Assembly (NCBI GenBank): GCA_934597255.1
Contig: CAKTQV010000002.1
Span: forward strand, 62,001-126,000
Source: an uncultured Oscillospiraceae bacterium
GTDB lineage: Bacteria > Bacillota > Clostridia > Oscillospirales > Oscillospiraceae
Length of the DNA: 64,000 nt
Reading direction: 5' to 3'
Position numbers and translations under genes: made by a program. Every line of letters begins with the position of its first letter. Positions within the stretch are counted from its first letter, which is position 1. This document shows positions 38,001 through 44,631 of the stretch, in pieces. The notes under the pieces are model-generated. The model worked only from the letters and a program-made list of their open reading frames with translations, was not told the origin of the DNA and made no database searches.

Positions 38001-39106
38001 AGCCGTCCGATCTGCTCCTGCTGGTGGATAGTGCAGCGGACGACTGGGTGAAGGAATACCTTGATACGCTTACAAAGGACTTTCAAACCTACAACGGAGA
38101 CAATACCGTCCGTCGGATCGACTTTACCGACTATACCGAGGCGCTTGAGGCGGCAGAGAAGTATATGCGCGACCTAGGAACGGAACACGCACAGCACGGA
38201 AAGATCATCCTGACGGTCGGAAAACAGGCGCCGGACAATAAAACGGCGGCGCTTGCGGCGGTGAATTCCCTGCGTGCGGTGCTGTATAACAGCCAGTATA
38301 CGCCGACCTCCACCGCGGGGCTGGGGCTGACGCGGATGTATGCGCTCCGGCTGACAGACGGGGAAAACGACGTGCTCAACGCGCTGGCCTCCGCACAGGG
38401 CGGCAGGGCCGAAGCGCCGAGCGAGGAAACGATCGCCGGCATGGTGGACAATATGCTCTGGCCGAACGGCGTCGTCATCACGGACGAGCTGAGCCAGTGG
38501 GTCGATTACTACAGCCGGAACCCCGATCTGCTGGTTACGCGGACAAAGCGGGACGGCGGGCAGACCGAGATCCTGTATTCCTACAGCGCGGACTACGGCG
38601 AATATAAAAACGCGGACGTGATCGAATCCGCCGCGTACACGCCGTCGGCCGTCCCGGTCGATCCGGACAGCGGCGCGCTTCAGACCTCCGGCACCGTGAC
38701 GGTCCGCTTCAAGGAGAGCTATTGCCTTGACCCGGCGTATGTCTACACGCTGTCGTTCAATGTCCGCAGCTCACGTCTGGCCGGACAGGCGCTCGCGGAG
38801 AGCGAGACGGGGGATTACCCGCATACCGGCGACGCGGCCACGGACTACGGGCAGAATGTGACCAGCGCCGGAAAGCCGGGCTTCTATTCCAATCATCAGG
38901 CCGCCGTGCGCTATAAGCTTCGCGGCTACAGCTACGAGCTGGAATACGATAAGCCTGTGGTGCAGACACGCTCGGCCACCTATGAGTTGCCGCACTCCGG
39001 CGGAACCGGCCCGGAGCGGCTGATGTGGGCCGGTCTGGCTACGCTGGTATTCGGCACGGCGCTGTCGCTGCTGCTGCGGCGAAGAAGAAGGCCGGACGCC
39101 GGATAA
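32003..39106 (+). CDS. giant LPXTG-type surface adhesin with Cys/His repeats, CHAP domain and von Willebrand A domains
   Basis: A 2367-residue protein, probably the pilus tip adhesin. In order: signal/membrane segment (KIVTALACVVVFCTTYALILP, about 25-46); 11 Cys/His repeats (to about 283); a CHAP amidase-like domain with DWCAMF (C356) and QADHVGLA; a Ser/Ala/Glu-rich region; VWA1 with MIDAS D902-V-S-G-S; VWA2 with D1325-V-S-N-S; a Cna-B domain (from about 1696) interrupted by an insert (about 1792-1930); a third VWA-like module whose MIDAS is lost (D2009-S-A-A-D); and a C-terminal sorting signal LPHSG at 2329, a hydrophobic stretch and RRRRR. Three copies of a YLGDG..NPDT..GE.WYRLYLD module precede the VWA-like units. 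Confidence 0.9.
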   Translation: MTKDVLPRKAEEMVKGRARLKRWHKIVTALACVVVFCTTYALILPAITMTKTPYCGLEEHEHSESCYETPLLCAMEEGHIHTGECYALQEVYVCGQEETDGHVHSADCWAEQSCYVCGQAEDAGHTHGAGCWQTVETLSCGQPETDGHTHTDACYTQERTLSCSEDHEHTDGCYTVHSVLSCGQAEAPAHHHDSACYTSREELVCGQTEREGHAHTEACMGTERVLVCGLDEIPAHHHTDECISEELALVCGMEEDHEHTDACYGEPELVCTLEEHEHTDACYSDPTADVESAATWEASVRRIERTGDWAADVIAIAKSQLGYTESTRNFILDESGARKGYTRYGAWYGIPYGDWCAMFVSFCLHYADVPAAALPRDSACRPWIASLTELGFYHPAGSGYKPQAGDVVFFDVDGCGQADHVGLAADVSDGTLTTIEGNSGNCVAYHTYDLNSGEIFGYASLAAVRDAWYGGDSGDTVLYYEDDELEAELRIGGDTELPEDVRLSVKRVSDGDEDGVYASMSAALGTVLSGDETACGLYRVRLSDGEDTFLLPEGADAQLQIRFRGSPFDEELLSEAHEIRGYALTENYILTPAENLSGGTLPEELPLGGLDGAAICSGRMAAVSAAADTEHTLTAAKPVSDENGTNYRLASFFAAQELVEAVGGADEALRFQMTGAGDFALALRSASDPADETSAEDGAYDGWLPAEALEAGRSYILLSDAGALNAEAALDGTLEQAQADEASQWAAVDTGESLALVNLATGGILSVETAEEELETLRFAAGEGEEAWAMALTEGKLSAACRDETLYYADGGAASALPEQALAFAAYVNTAEEPDYITMDDAGTPVNAQTSAVTVDYNKQIDYLGDGGVNPDTVVTGESWYRLYLDVAAKAKTGTDLLIVVDVSGSMNNNGGLSAVKSFLNGSDGFIQSFLASNRSNRISIVTFSGGSQVQNSPVSGVPYTSDVKSVVDWTNTAVTFSATATGGTNYAAGLFQASAQFAKLNSDGNDRVMLFLSDGAPTFAHKQNENTRYGNGTTTDSSTKTYTNAAIDAFHTANPDVKIYSVAFGSNFTTEYLDRLDDGVSNGSCYTANNSADLKSIVGTMLYPSQVVITDTLSPYAQWGGRKANPKVTMSDGESTIVLYQNGAVTAAGSGILQSLEYPSVSTEGGGTVKLTFVPGYSLDPNYTYTLSYNVQNTKAAYDEYRNEGYPHTGDAKTDYGTNATSSEKLGFPSNSGATLSYTLGDTAETKDYPHPVLQAKAEPEDDGGGIVPPDEPTATVENHKTIDYLGDGVENPDTDVTGETWYRLYLDAAAKSDQGVDLLLVIDVSNSMNDNGGLAAIKDFLNGTDGFISGFLSNRNNHLSIVTFSGSNQTQQSGSNYGLYTKDSKVVSGWDTESTYTFSAKPTGGTNYTAGLFAAIEQFKSAKIANDGNAKVMMFLSDGVPTFAHANTTSTIIYGTGGSDNIPAEVDTYTNNAISLFKESAPDVRVYSVAYGSSFSTTYLSSLASDGKTLKASNEDDLKNIIAGIVYPDNLVITDQLSEYVQWGGNRADLKVTMTPVSGAAVTLYENGEITSAGENILESVSYTPSDSDESTGTVTAVFKKEYTLEPNYTYTLSYNVQNTQKAYDEYRDEGYNAEGDAATDYGTNATSSEKPGFRSNRLASVSYSVNGKPDSKLYDHPVVQANDRPDPPVPGENDDRVVVNVEKKWADTEHPASVTIRLFADGEDTGRALTLRENAWKGSFSGLLRYRLDASGTPVTDENGDPIEIVYTVSEDYVPGYTPAQKITSSESRHTITSWAWAKADTASSGGTYLLVSERGALSAVSGGSQLQWIDPKEAEENTLAQWTYDGSGWKNGADYLMLYVSSDNWNATRQFQLGSGSEKAKFGDEKISAWSSSGGWPLTYYFEGIDDGYGVASTVSQSALSFQIYTQKEVTSTITTVTYTAVITNTKDAELPEEPKPSFTNRKTIDWLGDGAENPDTSVSGRELYRLYLDISANAQPSDLLLLVDSAADDWVKEYLDTLTKDFQTYNGDNTVRRIDFTDYTEALEAAEKYMRDLGTEHAQHGKIILTVGKQAPDNKTAALAAVNSLRAVLYNSQYTPTSTAGLGLTRMYALRLTDGENDVLNALASAQGGRAEAPSEETIAGMVDNMLWPNGVVITDELSQWVDYYSRNPDLLVTRTKRDGGQTEILYSYSADYGEYKNADVIESAAYTPSAVPVDPDSGALQTSGTVTVRFKESYCLDPAYVYTLSFNVRSSRLAGQALAESETGDYPHTGDAATDYGQNVTSAGKPGFYSNHQAAVRYKLRGYSYELEYDKPVVQTRSATYELPHSGGTGPERLMWAGLATLVFGTALSLLLRRRRRPDAG
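32162..32851 (+). repeat. array of 11 Cys/His-rich coding repeats
   Basis: Each unit has the form C-x(4-8)-H-x-H-x(3)-C followed by Y, W, M or I (for example CGLEEHEHSESCY, CTLEEHEHTDACY), spaced 14-22 residues apart. The pattern suggests repeated metal sites or disulfide staples. Confidence 0.85.
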
Positions 39107-39180
39107 GAACGCCGGCACATACAACCCTATAAGCGAATAAATAAACATAAAATGAAAAGAAAAAGAAAGGGAAACACGGA

Positions 39181-40731
39181 ATGAAAAAGCTTTTTGCACT
39201 GGCTCTCGTACTGCTCATGGTGCTGAGCCTCGGCGCGGGCGCGCTGGCCGCCGGTGACGGCAGCATCACGATCACCAATGCGACCATTGGGAAGGACTAC
39301 GCCATCTACAAGGTCTTTGACGCGACCTACAGCGGCAGAAATGTCGCCTATACCTACACAAAGACCGGCGAAACCGACGCGCTCTTTGCGATCCTTTCGG
39401 GTACGGGCAGCCCCTTCGAGCTGACGGCGTCGACCGTGGCGAATGTGTATAATGTGACGGTCAGGGCCGGTAAGGACGCCGCGGCGATCAGCACGTTTCT
39501 GACGGCCAACAAGACGTATCTGACCCAGACCGCGGCAGCCACGGCGGCGACGGAAACGGTCGCGTTCACCGGACTTGATTACGGCTATTACTACATCACC
39601 AGCGCGCTTGGCGCGGTGGTCACCATTGATACCGCCGCCCCCAGCGCCGAGGTCGTGGATAAGAACCAGGGCTCGAACTGGGATCTGAGCGGGCACGGCA
39701 AGGCGATCATGGTCGTGGGCGCGGGTGGCCAGGAAGAGCTTGTGGAGATCAACAGCGCCAACTACGGCGATGAGCTCACGTTCCGCATCGGCGTCAACGC
39801 CGTCAACTATGAAAAGGGCAAGCAGGTCCTTCAGTATGTCATCAACGATACCATGGCGGCGGGCCTGTCCTTTGTGGAAGGCAGTCTCAAGGTCACGGTC
39901 GATGGAAAGACACTGGGTGCTGCGGACTACACGCTGACGCCGGCCGGCCAGAGCTTCAAGGTCAGCATTCCCTGGGCGACCGGCAGTGCGGAGGCAGGCT
40001 ACACCCCCAAGTACAGCGCGAACGCGGTCATTATCGTTGAGTACAAAGCGACGGTCACCGCGGATGCCGCGATCGCCGGCGAGGGCAACAAGAACACGGC
40101 GACCTACGACTATCAGACCGTCGACGATAAACCCGATGGGCCCTGGCATGAATCAAAAACGGAGGAAACGACCACCTACGTCTTTGCGCTTGGCATTCTC
40201 AAGACCGACGAGAAGGGCAGCCCTCTTGCCGGCGCGAAATTTGCGCTGACGGACGAGGCGGGCCATCCGATTTATGTGACGGCGGCGGACGACAGCGGAA
40301 CTTACGTTTTCGACGCGCAGTCCAAGTCGAACGAGGTCGTTTCCCCGGCCAGCGGACTGATCGTCATCAAGGGGCTCGCGGCGGGTACCTACAAGCTGAC
40401 GGAGACGGAAGCGCCCAGAGGCTATAATCTGCTGGAGAATGTGATCACGGTCGAGGCCAGCATCGAAAGCGTTAAAAATTATACGACGACCATCACCACC
40501 TATTACGACAAGGACGGAAACGTCGTTTCGCAGGAAGTCGCCGGCGGTTCGTCCAAGACGACTACGGCGGCGGTGAATGTGGTTCCCGTTACGGTCGTAA
40601 ACAAGGCCGGCACGGAGCTGCCCAGCACCGGCGGCATCGGTACGACGCTGTTCTATGTGCTTGGCGGACTGCTGGTCGTCGGCGCGGTCATTCTGTTCGT
40701 GACCAGAAAGCGCATGAAGTCGGAAGGCTGA
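39181..40731 (+). CDS. LPXTG-anchored major pilin (SpaA/FctA-type backbone)
   Basis: A 516-residue backbone pilin. Signal peptide (LFALALVLLMVLSLGAGALA), N-domain, a fimbrial isopeptide-formation D2 domain (about 175-310: YGDELTFRIGVNAVNY, LQYVINDTMAAGLSF), a Cna-B/SpaA domain (about 338-430: ILKTDEKGSPLAGAKFAL with its candidate isopeptide Lys, and E-box YKLTETEAPRGY), and sorting signal LPSTG at 480-484 followed by a membrane helix and RKRMKSEG. The likely pilin-motif lysine lies near VDKNQGSNW, not proven. An AT-rich gap of 74 bases separates it from the adhesin. Confidence 0.93.
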   Translation: MKKLFALALVLLMVLSLGAGALAAGDGSITITNATIGKDYAIYKVFDATYSGRNVAYTYTKTGETDALFAILSGTGSPFELTASTVANVYNVTVRAGKDAAAISTFLTANKTYLTQTAAATAATETVAFTGLDYGYYYITSALGAVVTIDTAAPSAEVVDKNQGSNWDLSGHGKAIMVVGAGGQEELVEINSANYGDELTFRIGVNAVNYEKGKQVLQYVINDTMAAGLSFVEGSLKVTVDGKTLGAADYTLTPAGQSFKVSIPWATGSAEAGYTPKYSANAVIIVEYKATVTADAAIAGEGNKNTATYDYQTVDDKPDGPWHESKTEETTTYVFALGILKTDEKGSPLAGAKFALTDEAGHPIYVTAADDSGTYVFDAQSKSNEVVSPASGLIVIKGLAAGTYKLTETEAPRGYNLLENVITVEASIESVKNYTTTITTYYDKDGNVVSQEVAGGSSKTTTAAVNVVPVTVVNKAGTELPSTGGIGTTLFYVLGGLLVVGAVILFVTRKRMKSEG

Positions 40732-40753
40732 ATCGCGTGATCTGACCAAATTC

Positions 40754-40786
40754 TGTGCCCGGGGAGGAAATCCTCCCCGGCGCACA
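40754..40786 (+). other. strong intercistronic hairpin between major pilin and sortase genes
   Basis: CGGGGAGGA-AA-TCCTCCCCG extended by TGTGC/GCACA with one bulge. There is no T run. Its position after the pilin gene suggests partial termination or protection of pilin mRNA, giving more pilin than sortase. Confidence 0.6.
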
Positions 40787-40806
40787 GCCGCAAGGAGAAC
40801 CTCTCC

Positions 40807-41637
40807 ATGAAACGGAAAGCATCCGACCTGATCTTAATAATCGCGTTTCTGGCGGGGCTGTCCTTGCTGCTGTATCCGGGCTTCAGCGATTACTGGAACC
40901 AGTTTCACCAGTCGCGTGCCATCGCGGGCTATGCCGAGACAGTCGCGGCCATGGACGACGGCGAATACGAGCGGCTGTGGAACGCGGCGGAGGATTATAA
41001 CCGGCGGCTGGCCGAAATCGCCGCGGAGTACGCGCTTCCGGATGAACTTCTGGAGGAGTACGCGCAGCAGCTCAACGTGGGCGGCGACGGCGTGATGGGC
41101 TATGTGGAGATACCGGAGATCGAATGCTCTCTGCCCATCTATCACGGAACGGACGACGCCGTGCTCCAATCGGCCGTGGGGCATATCGAGTGGTCGAGCC
41201 TGCCGGTCGGCGGCGAGAGCAGCCACTGCGTGATCTCCGGCCACCGCGGACTGCCGAGCGCGAAGCTGTTTACCAATCTTGATAAGCTGGTCGAGGGCGA
41301 CCTGTTCTTTCTTCAGGTGCTTGATGAGACGCTCTCGTATGAGGTCGATCAGATACGGATCGTCGAGCCGCAGGAGCTGTCCGATCTGCAGATCGAGGCG
41401 GGAAAGGACTATTGCACGCTGGTGACCTGCACGCCGTATGGCGTGAACACGCATCGGCTTCTCGTGCGCGGGCACCGCGTCGATAACGAGGTGCTTGCGC
41501 AGACGGTCCGCGTGACGTCGGACGCCATTCAGGTCGAGCCGGTGCTTGTGGCGACGGCGCTCGCAGTGCCGGTGCTGCTGATACTGATGATATGGCTGAT
41601 CGTCCACGACAGCCGAAAGCAACATAGATCGAGGTGA
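40807..41637 (+). CDS. pilin-polymerising (class C-type) sortase
   Basis: A 276-residue sortase with membrane segments at both ends (about 8-25 and 249-268), the class C layout. Catalytic H146 (SGHRGLP), C208 and R217 (TLVTCTPYGVNTHRLLVRG) are present, with MGYVEIPEIECSLPIYHG before them. The usual DPW/DPF lid motif is not visible; the corresponding stretch reads ALPDELLEEY. It would join major pilin subunits through LPSTG. It overlaps the ribosome site of the minor pilin. Confidence 0.92.
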   Translation: MKRKASDLILIIAFLAGLSLLLYPGFSDYWNQFHQSRAIAGYAETVAAMDDGEYERLWNAAEDYNRRLAEIAAEYALPDELLEEYAQQLNVGGDGVMGYVEIPEIECSLPIYHGTDDAVLQSAVGHIEWSSLPVGGESSHCVISGHRGLPSAKLFTNLDKLVEGDLFFLQVLDETLSYEVDQIRIVEPQELSDLQIEAGKDYCTLVTCTPYGVNTHRLLVRGHRVDNEVLAQTVRVTSDAIQVEPVLVATALAVPVLLILMIWLIVHDSRKQHRSR

Positions 41638-41642
41638 GGCGG

Positions 41643-42569
41643 ATGAAGAAATTCAATACGCATTTTTGTGCCGCGCTGCTTGTGCTGATGATGCTTGCAG
41701 CGGCTTTCTCCACGGGCGCGCTGGCGGCTGGGCCGATCGACACGGAGGCGTCCTGCACGCTGAGCGTTTCCTTCCGGCCGGAGGGTAAGGCCGCGGAGGG
41801 CGTGCGGTTTTCTCTTTACCGGGTGGCGGAGGTGAGCCGCGGCTGCCAGTTCACGCCGACGGAGGATTTCGACGCCTATCCGATCGTGAAGCTGCTTGAA
41901 CAGCCGGACGCGGAGAGCTATCGCCTCCTTTCGGCGACGCTCCCGGGCTATATCGCGGCCGATTCGATCGCAGCCTTTGATACATCCGCGACCGATGCGG
42001 AGGGGACGGCGCAGTTCCGGCGGCTGCCCACGGGGCTGTATCTCGTTACGGGCGAGGTATATCAGGCCGACCGCCGCTTCTATACGCCGGAGGCGTTTCT
42101 GGTCTGTCTCCCGAACCGGCTGGAGGACGACAGCTGGGATTACGACGTGGAGGTCAACGGCAAGTATGACTTCTGTCCGGACAGCGACCCGGTGGATGTT
42201 TCCGTGGTCAAGCTGTGGTCGGACAGCTCGGCCAATACGCACGCCACCGACGCCGTTGTCGTGAAGCTATACGATGGAACGGAGCTTTACGATACGCAGA
42301 CGCTCAGCAAGGAAAACGGCTGGGCTTATGAGTGGAAGGGCCTTTACGGAGGCACGAAATGGACGCTTGTGGAAACGCAGTATCCGAGCGGCTACACGCC
42401 CCGTGTTGACCGACTGGGCAACCGCTTTATCGTGACGAATTCCACCACCGGCCGGACACCCGGCGGCAAGCTCCCGCAGACGGGGCTTCTGTGGTGGCCG
42501 GTGCCGCTGCTGCTTCTCGGCGGCGCGGTGCTGATCGCTCTCGGCGCGGCCAGAAGGAAACGCGGGTGA
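41643..42569 (+). CDS. LPXTG minor (basal/ancillary) pilin
   Basis: A 308-residue pilin with signal peptide (HFCAALLVLMMLAAAFSTGALA), a fibre-type N-domain (VRFSLYRVAEVSRGCQFTP), a Cna-B domain (about 188-265: VDVSVVKLWSDSSANTHATDAVVVKLYDG, KWTLVETQYPSGYTP) and sorting signal LPQTG at 277-281 with a terminal helix and RRKRG. The frame includes a GTG at 41634, but the ATG at 41643 has GAGGTG six bases upstream. By position and length it is the likely base pilin. Confidence 0.9.
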   Translation: MKKFNTHFCAALLVLMMLAAAFSTGALAAGPIDTEASCTLSVSFRPEGKAAEGVRFSLYRVAEVSRGCQFTPTEDFDAYPIVKLLEQPDAESYRLLSATLPGYIAADSIAAFDTSATDAEGTAQFRRLPTGLYLVTGEVYQADRRFYTPEAFLVCLPNRLEDDSWDYDVEVNGKYDFCPDSDPVDVSVVKLWSDSSANTHATDAVVVKLYDGTELYDTQTLSKENGWAYEWKGLYGGTKWTLVETQYPSGYTPRVDRLGNRFIVTNSTTGRTPGGKLPQTGLLWWPVPLLLLGGAVLIALGAARRKRG

Positions 42570-43168
42570 GGCGGCGGACGCGAAAGGGCGAGGCGCTTTT
42601 CTGTCTCGGCGCGCTGATGATCGCGGCGGCGCTCGGGCTGGCGCTGTATAATTTGAGCCGGCAGGCGGCGGCCGGGAAAAGTTTGGAGTCCGGCCTTCGG
42701 AAGCTGACGGAGACTGTGGCCGAACGGCGGACAGAGCAGGCGGCCGCGGAGAAGGAGCTGTATCCCAATCTGGAAATGCCGGTCGTGACCATCGACGGCT
42801 ATGATTACATCGGTTGGATCGAGCTTCCGGCGCTGGAGCTGACGCTGCCGGTCATGAGCGAATGGGACGCCGCGCGGCTGAAGATCGCGCCCTGCCGCTA
42901 CAGCGGCTCCGTATACAGCGGCGATCTGGTCATAGCGGCGCACAATTACGCCAGTCATTTCGGCCGGCTTTCGGCATTGTCTCCCGGCGATGAGGTGATC
43001 TTCACCGACGCTGACGGCAGGGAGTTCCGCTACGCGGTCGCGGATGCGGAGATCCTGCCGCCGACGGCCGTGGAGGAGATGACGGCGGGCGAGTGGCCGC
43101 TGACGCTCTTTACCTGCACCTACGGCGGACGGACCCGTCTGACCATCCGCTGCGATGAAATGAAATGA
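42566..43168 (+). CDS. second sortase of the pilus operon
   Basis: A 200-residue sortase with an N-terminal membrane helix only. H126 (AAHNYASHFG), C184 and R191 (LTLFTCTYGGRTRLTIRC) form the active site; YIGWIELPALELTLPVM is the first conserved strand. GTG start at 42566 overlapping the minor pilin stop; the longer frame is not needed. Smaller and more compact than the class C enzyme, it may attach the finished pilus to the wall or handle LPQTG/LPHSG substrates. Class is not assigned. Confidence 0.88.
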   Translation: MRRRTRKGEALFCLGALMIAAALGLALYNLSRQAAAGKSLESGLRKLTETVAERRTEQAAAEKELYPNLEMPVVTIDGYDYIGWIELPALELTLPVMSEWDAARLKIAPCRYSGSVYSGDLVIAAHNYASHFGRLSALSPGDEVIFTDADGREFRYAVADAEILPPTAVEEMTAGEWPLTLFTCTYGGRTRLTIRCDEMK

Positions 43169-43174
43169 CGACGC

Positions 43175-43193
43175 AAATGCCCCGCACGCTATG
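43175..43193 (+). terminator. left arm of a terminator split by the insertion sequence
   Basis: The 19 bases after the sortase gene match the reverse complement of 44501-44519 with one mismatch. The partner arm lies on the other side of the insertion sequence. Confidence 0.7.
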
Positions 43194-43195
43194 AA

Positions 43196-43220
43196 TGAAG
43201 TGACCCCAAAAGTTAGACAA
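43196..43220. repeat. left terminal inverted repeat of the insertion sequence
   Basis: Contains ACCCCAAAAGTTAGACAA; pairs with 44475-44500. Confidence 0.7.
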
Positions 43221-43240
43221 AAAACAGAAAGAAAAATTAT

Positions 43241-43990
43241 TCAAGCTACCGAAAGGGCTTGTTGCCTGTGAAGATCAGGCGGCAGGCCCTTTAGCTTTGC
43301 CCTGATGCGCCGATTGTTGTAGTAGTCCAGATATTCGATCAGTTCCTGCTTGAAGTGTTCCATAGATCGAAATTCCTGCAAATACAGCAGCTCGCTCTTG
43401 AGCAGACCAAAAAAGTTCTCGATCATAGCATTGTCCAAGCAGTTTCCCTTCCGGCTCATGCTTTGCCGGATGCCCTTCTCCCTCAGCATCTGCTGATATT
43501 GTTTATGCTGATACTGCCAGCCCTGGTCAGAATGGAGGATGAGGTTCGTGTCGTCCGGAATCTTTTCAAATGCCTTGTCCAGCATGGTCGTCACCATGCT
43601 CAGTACCGGGCGATCTGAAATGGTATAGCTGACCAGATCGCTGCTGTGCAGATCGAGGATCGGGGATAGATAAAGCTTCTCCCCAAACAAGCTGAACTCC
43701 GTCACATCCGTGACCCACTTCTGGTTCGGCTTTTCAGCAACGAAGTTCCGATTCAGCAGATTCGGCGCAATTGTTCCTACTTCACCTTTGTAAGAACGAT
43801 ACTTCTTCATTCGGACACGGCAGACCAGTCCCAACTCCTTCATAAGTCGCTGCACAGTCTTATGATTTAAGGGCAAATTGCGGTTGCGTAGTTCTGATGT
43901 GATCCGGCGATAACCGTACCGTCCCTTGTTTTCATGGTATATTGCTGTAATTTCTTCTTTGACAGATTTGTATTTATCTGCGCAATTCAT
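43241..43990 (-). CDS. IS3-family transposase OrfB (DDE integrase domain)
   Basis: A 249-residue rve-type catalytic domain. D95 (WVTDVTEF), D155 (ILHSDQGWQYQ) and E191 (NAMIENFFG) give the DD(35)E spacing. The N-terminal HTH_21 region (YHENKGRYGYRRIT) is present. The frame continues open upstream of its first ATG to overlap OrfA, so it is probably made as an OrfAB fusion by -1 frameshifting on the AAAA run near the OrfA end rather than from its own start. Confidence 0.93.
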   Translation of the reverse strand: MNCADKYKSVKEEITAIYHENKGRYGYRRITSELRNRNLPLNHKTVQRLMKELGLVCRVRMKKYRSYKGEVGTIAPNLLNRNFVAEKPNQKWVTDVTEFSLFGEKLYLSPILDLHSSDLVSYTISDRPVLSMVTTMLDKAFEKIPDDTNLILHSDQGWQYQHKQYQQMLREKGIRQSMSRKGNCLDNAMIENFFGLLKSELLYLQEFRSMEHFKQELIEYLDYYNNRRIRAKLKGLPPDLHRQQALSVA

Positions 43991-44079
43991 TCGTTTCAGA
44001 TGATAGTAGAAGGTTGCACGGGGCAGTTGAGCGATTGTGAGAAGAATATCCAGATAATGCTTGTGCCTCAGCTTCTGAA

Positions 44080-44433
44080 CTACCAGCGTTTTCTGCGCTG
44101 GCGTCGCTCGTCTTCCAAAACCAAGGCTTGCAAGTTTTTTAGGTATTCATTCTCCGCGCGCAGCCGCTGGACTTCCGCCAGCAGGTCTTCTTCTACCTCT
44201 TTCGGCAGCTGCTTTGCCAGTCGGCCCTTGCTGCTGCACCCACGGCGCTCTATGGAAAAGCCCTCCGGGCCTTCTTCCAGATAGATTCGTTCCCATGCGG
44301 CAACGCGCTTGTCATCGCTGATTTCAAACCGTCTTGCCGTTTCACGGCAGCTCTTCTTTTCTTCCTGCCTTGTTTCTACGACCAGTTTCTTAAATTCCGC
44401 TGTGTATCGTTTGTTCGGTACGCCCTTTGGCAT
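44080..44433 (-). CDS. IS3-family transposase OrfA (helix-turn-helix)
   Basis: About 117 residues starting MPKGVPNKRYTAEFKK, with an N-terminal helix-turn-helix and a C-terminal leucine-zipper-like helix (EEDLLAEVQRLRAENEYLKNLQAL). A longer start at 44448 is possible; the ATG at 44433 has GGGGTG 7 bases upstream. The stop falls in the overlap with the OrfB frame. Confidence 0.9.
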   Translation of the reverse strand: MPKGVPNKRYTAEFKKLVVETRQEEKKSCRETARRFEISDDKRVAAWERIYLEEGPEGFSIERRGCSSKGRLAKQLPKEVEEDLLAEVQRLRAENEYLKNLQALVLEDERRQRRKRW

Positions 44434-44474
44434 AGAAATGCACCCCATTCCTTAGTACAAGTATTTTACCATAC

Positions 44475-44500
44475 TTGTCTAACGAATGGGGTGCTGTTCA
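44475..44500. repeat. right terminal inverted repeat of the insertion sequence
   Basis: Contains TTGTCTAACGAATGGGGT; pairs with 43196-43220. Confidence 0.7.
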
Positions 44501-44530
44501 CATACCGTGCGGGGCATTTATTGATTTTTT
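44501..44530 (+). terminator. right arm and T tract of the split terminator
   Basis: 44501-44519 is the 19-base partner of 43175-43193, followed by TTTATTGATTTTTT. Rejoined without the insertion sequence it would be a textbook terminator for the pilus operon. Confidence 0.7.
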
Positions 44531-44534
44531 CCAT

Positions 44535-44557
44535 AAATATATGAAAGATGCGTATTT
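44535..44557 (+). promoter_or_regulatory. candidate LysR operator upstream of the SnoaL-like gene
   Basis: A 23-bp dyad AAATA-N13-TATTT containing ATAT-N11-GTAT, ending 75 bases before the start codon. It has the same geometry as the dyad at 48268-48290. A possible -10 (TATGCT, 44574) follows 17 bases later. Confidence 0.5.
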
Positions 44558-44631
44558 CACACACCGGAACCTTTATGCTACGCTTTTAAGGACGTAAATA
44601 TGACTTTTGCGGAAGGAGAAGGTTTTATAGA

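Larger units (their letters stand above)
43196..44500 (-). mobile_element. IS3-family insertion sequence (about 1.3 kb)
   Basis: Encodes OrfA and OrfB on the minus strand in the overlapping two-frame layout of IS3 elements. Imperfect terminal inverted repeats share ACCCC..GTTAGACAA: left TGAAGTGACCCC (43196 on), right TGAACAGCACCCC read inward from 44500. The exact ends are uncertain by a few bases. No direct target duplication is evident; instead the flanks form an inverted repeat. Both reading frames look intact, so it may be active. Confidence 0.85.

Noticed and set aside
43190..44505. Direct target-site duplication around the insertion sequence
   Set aside because: I looked for 3-5 base direct repeats at both ends; only inverted flanks (TATG/CATA) are visible.
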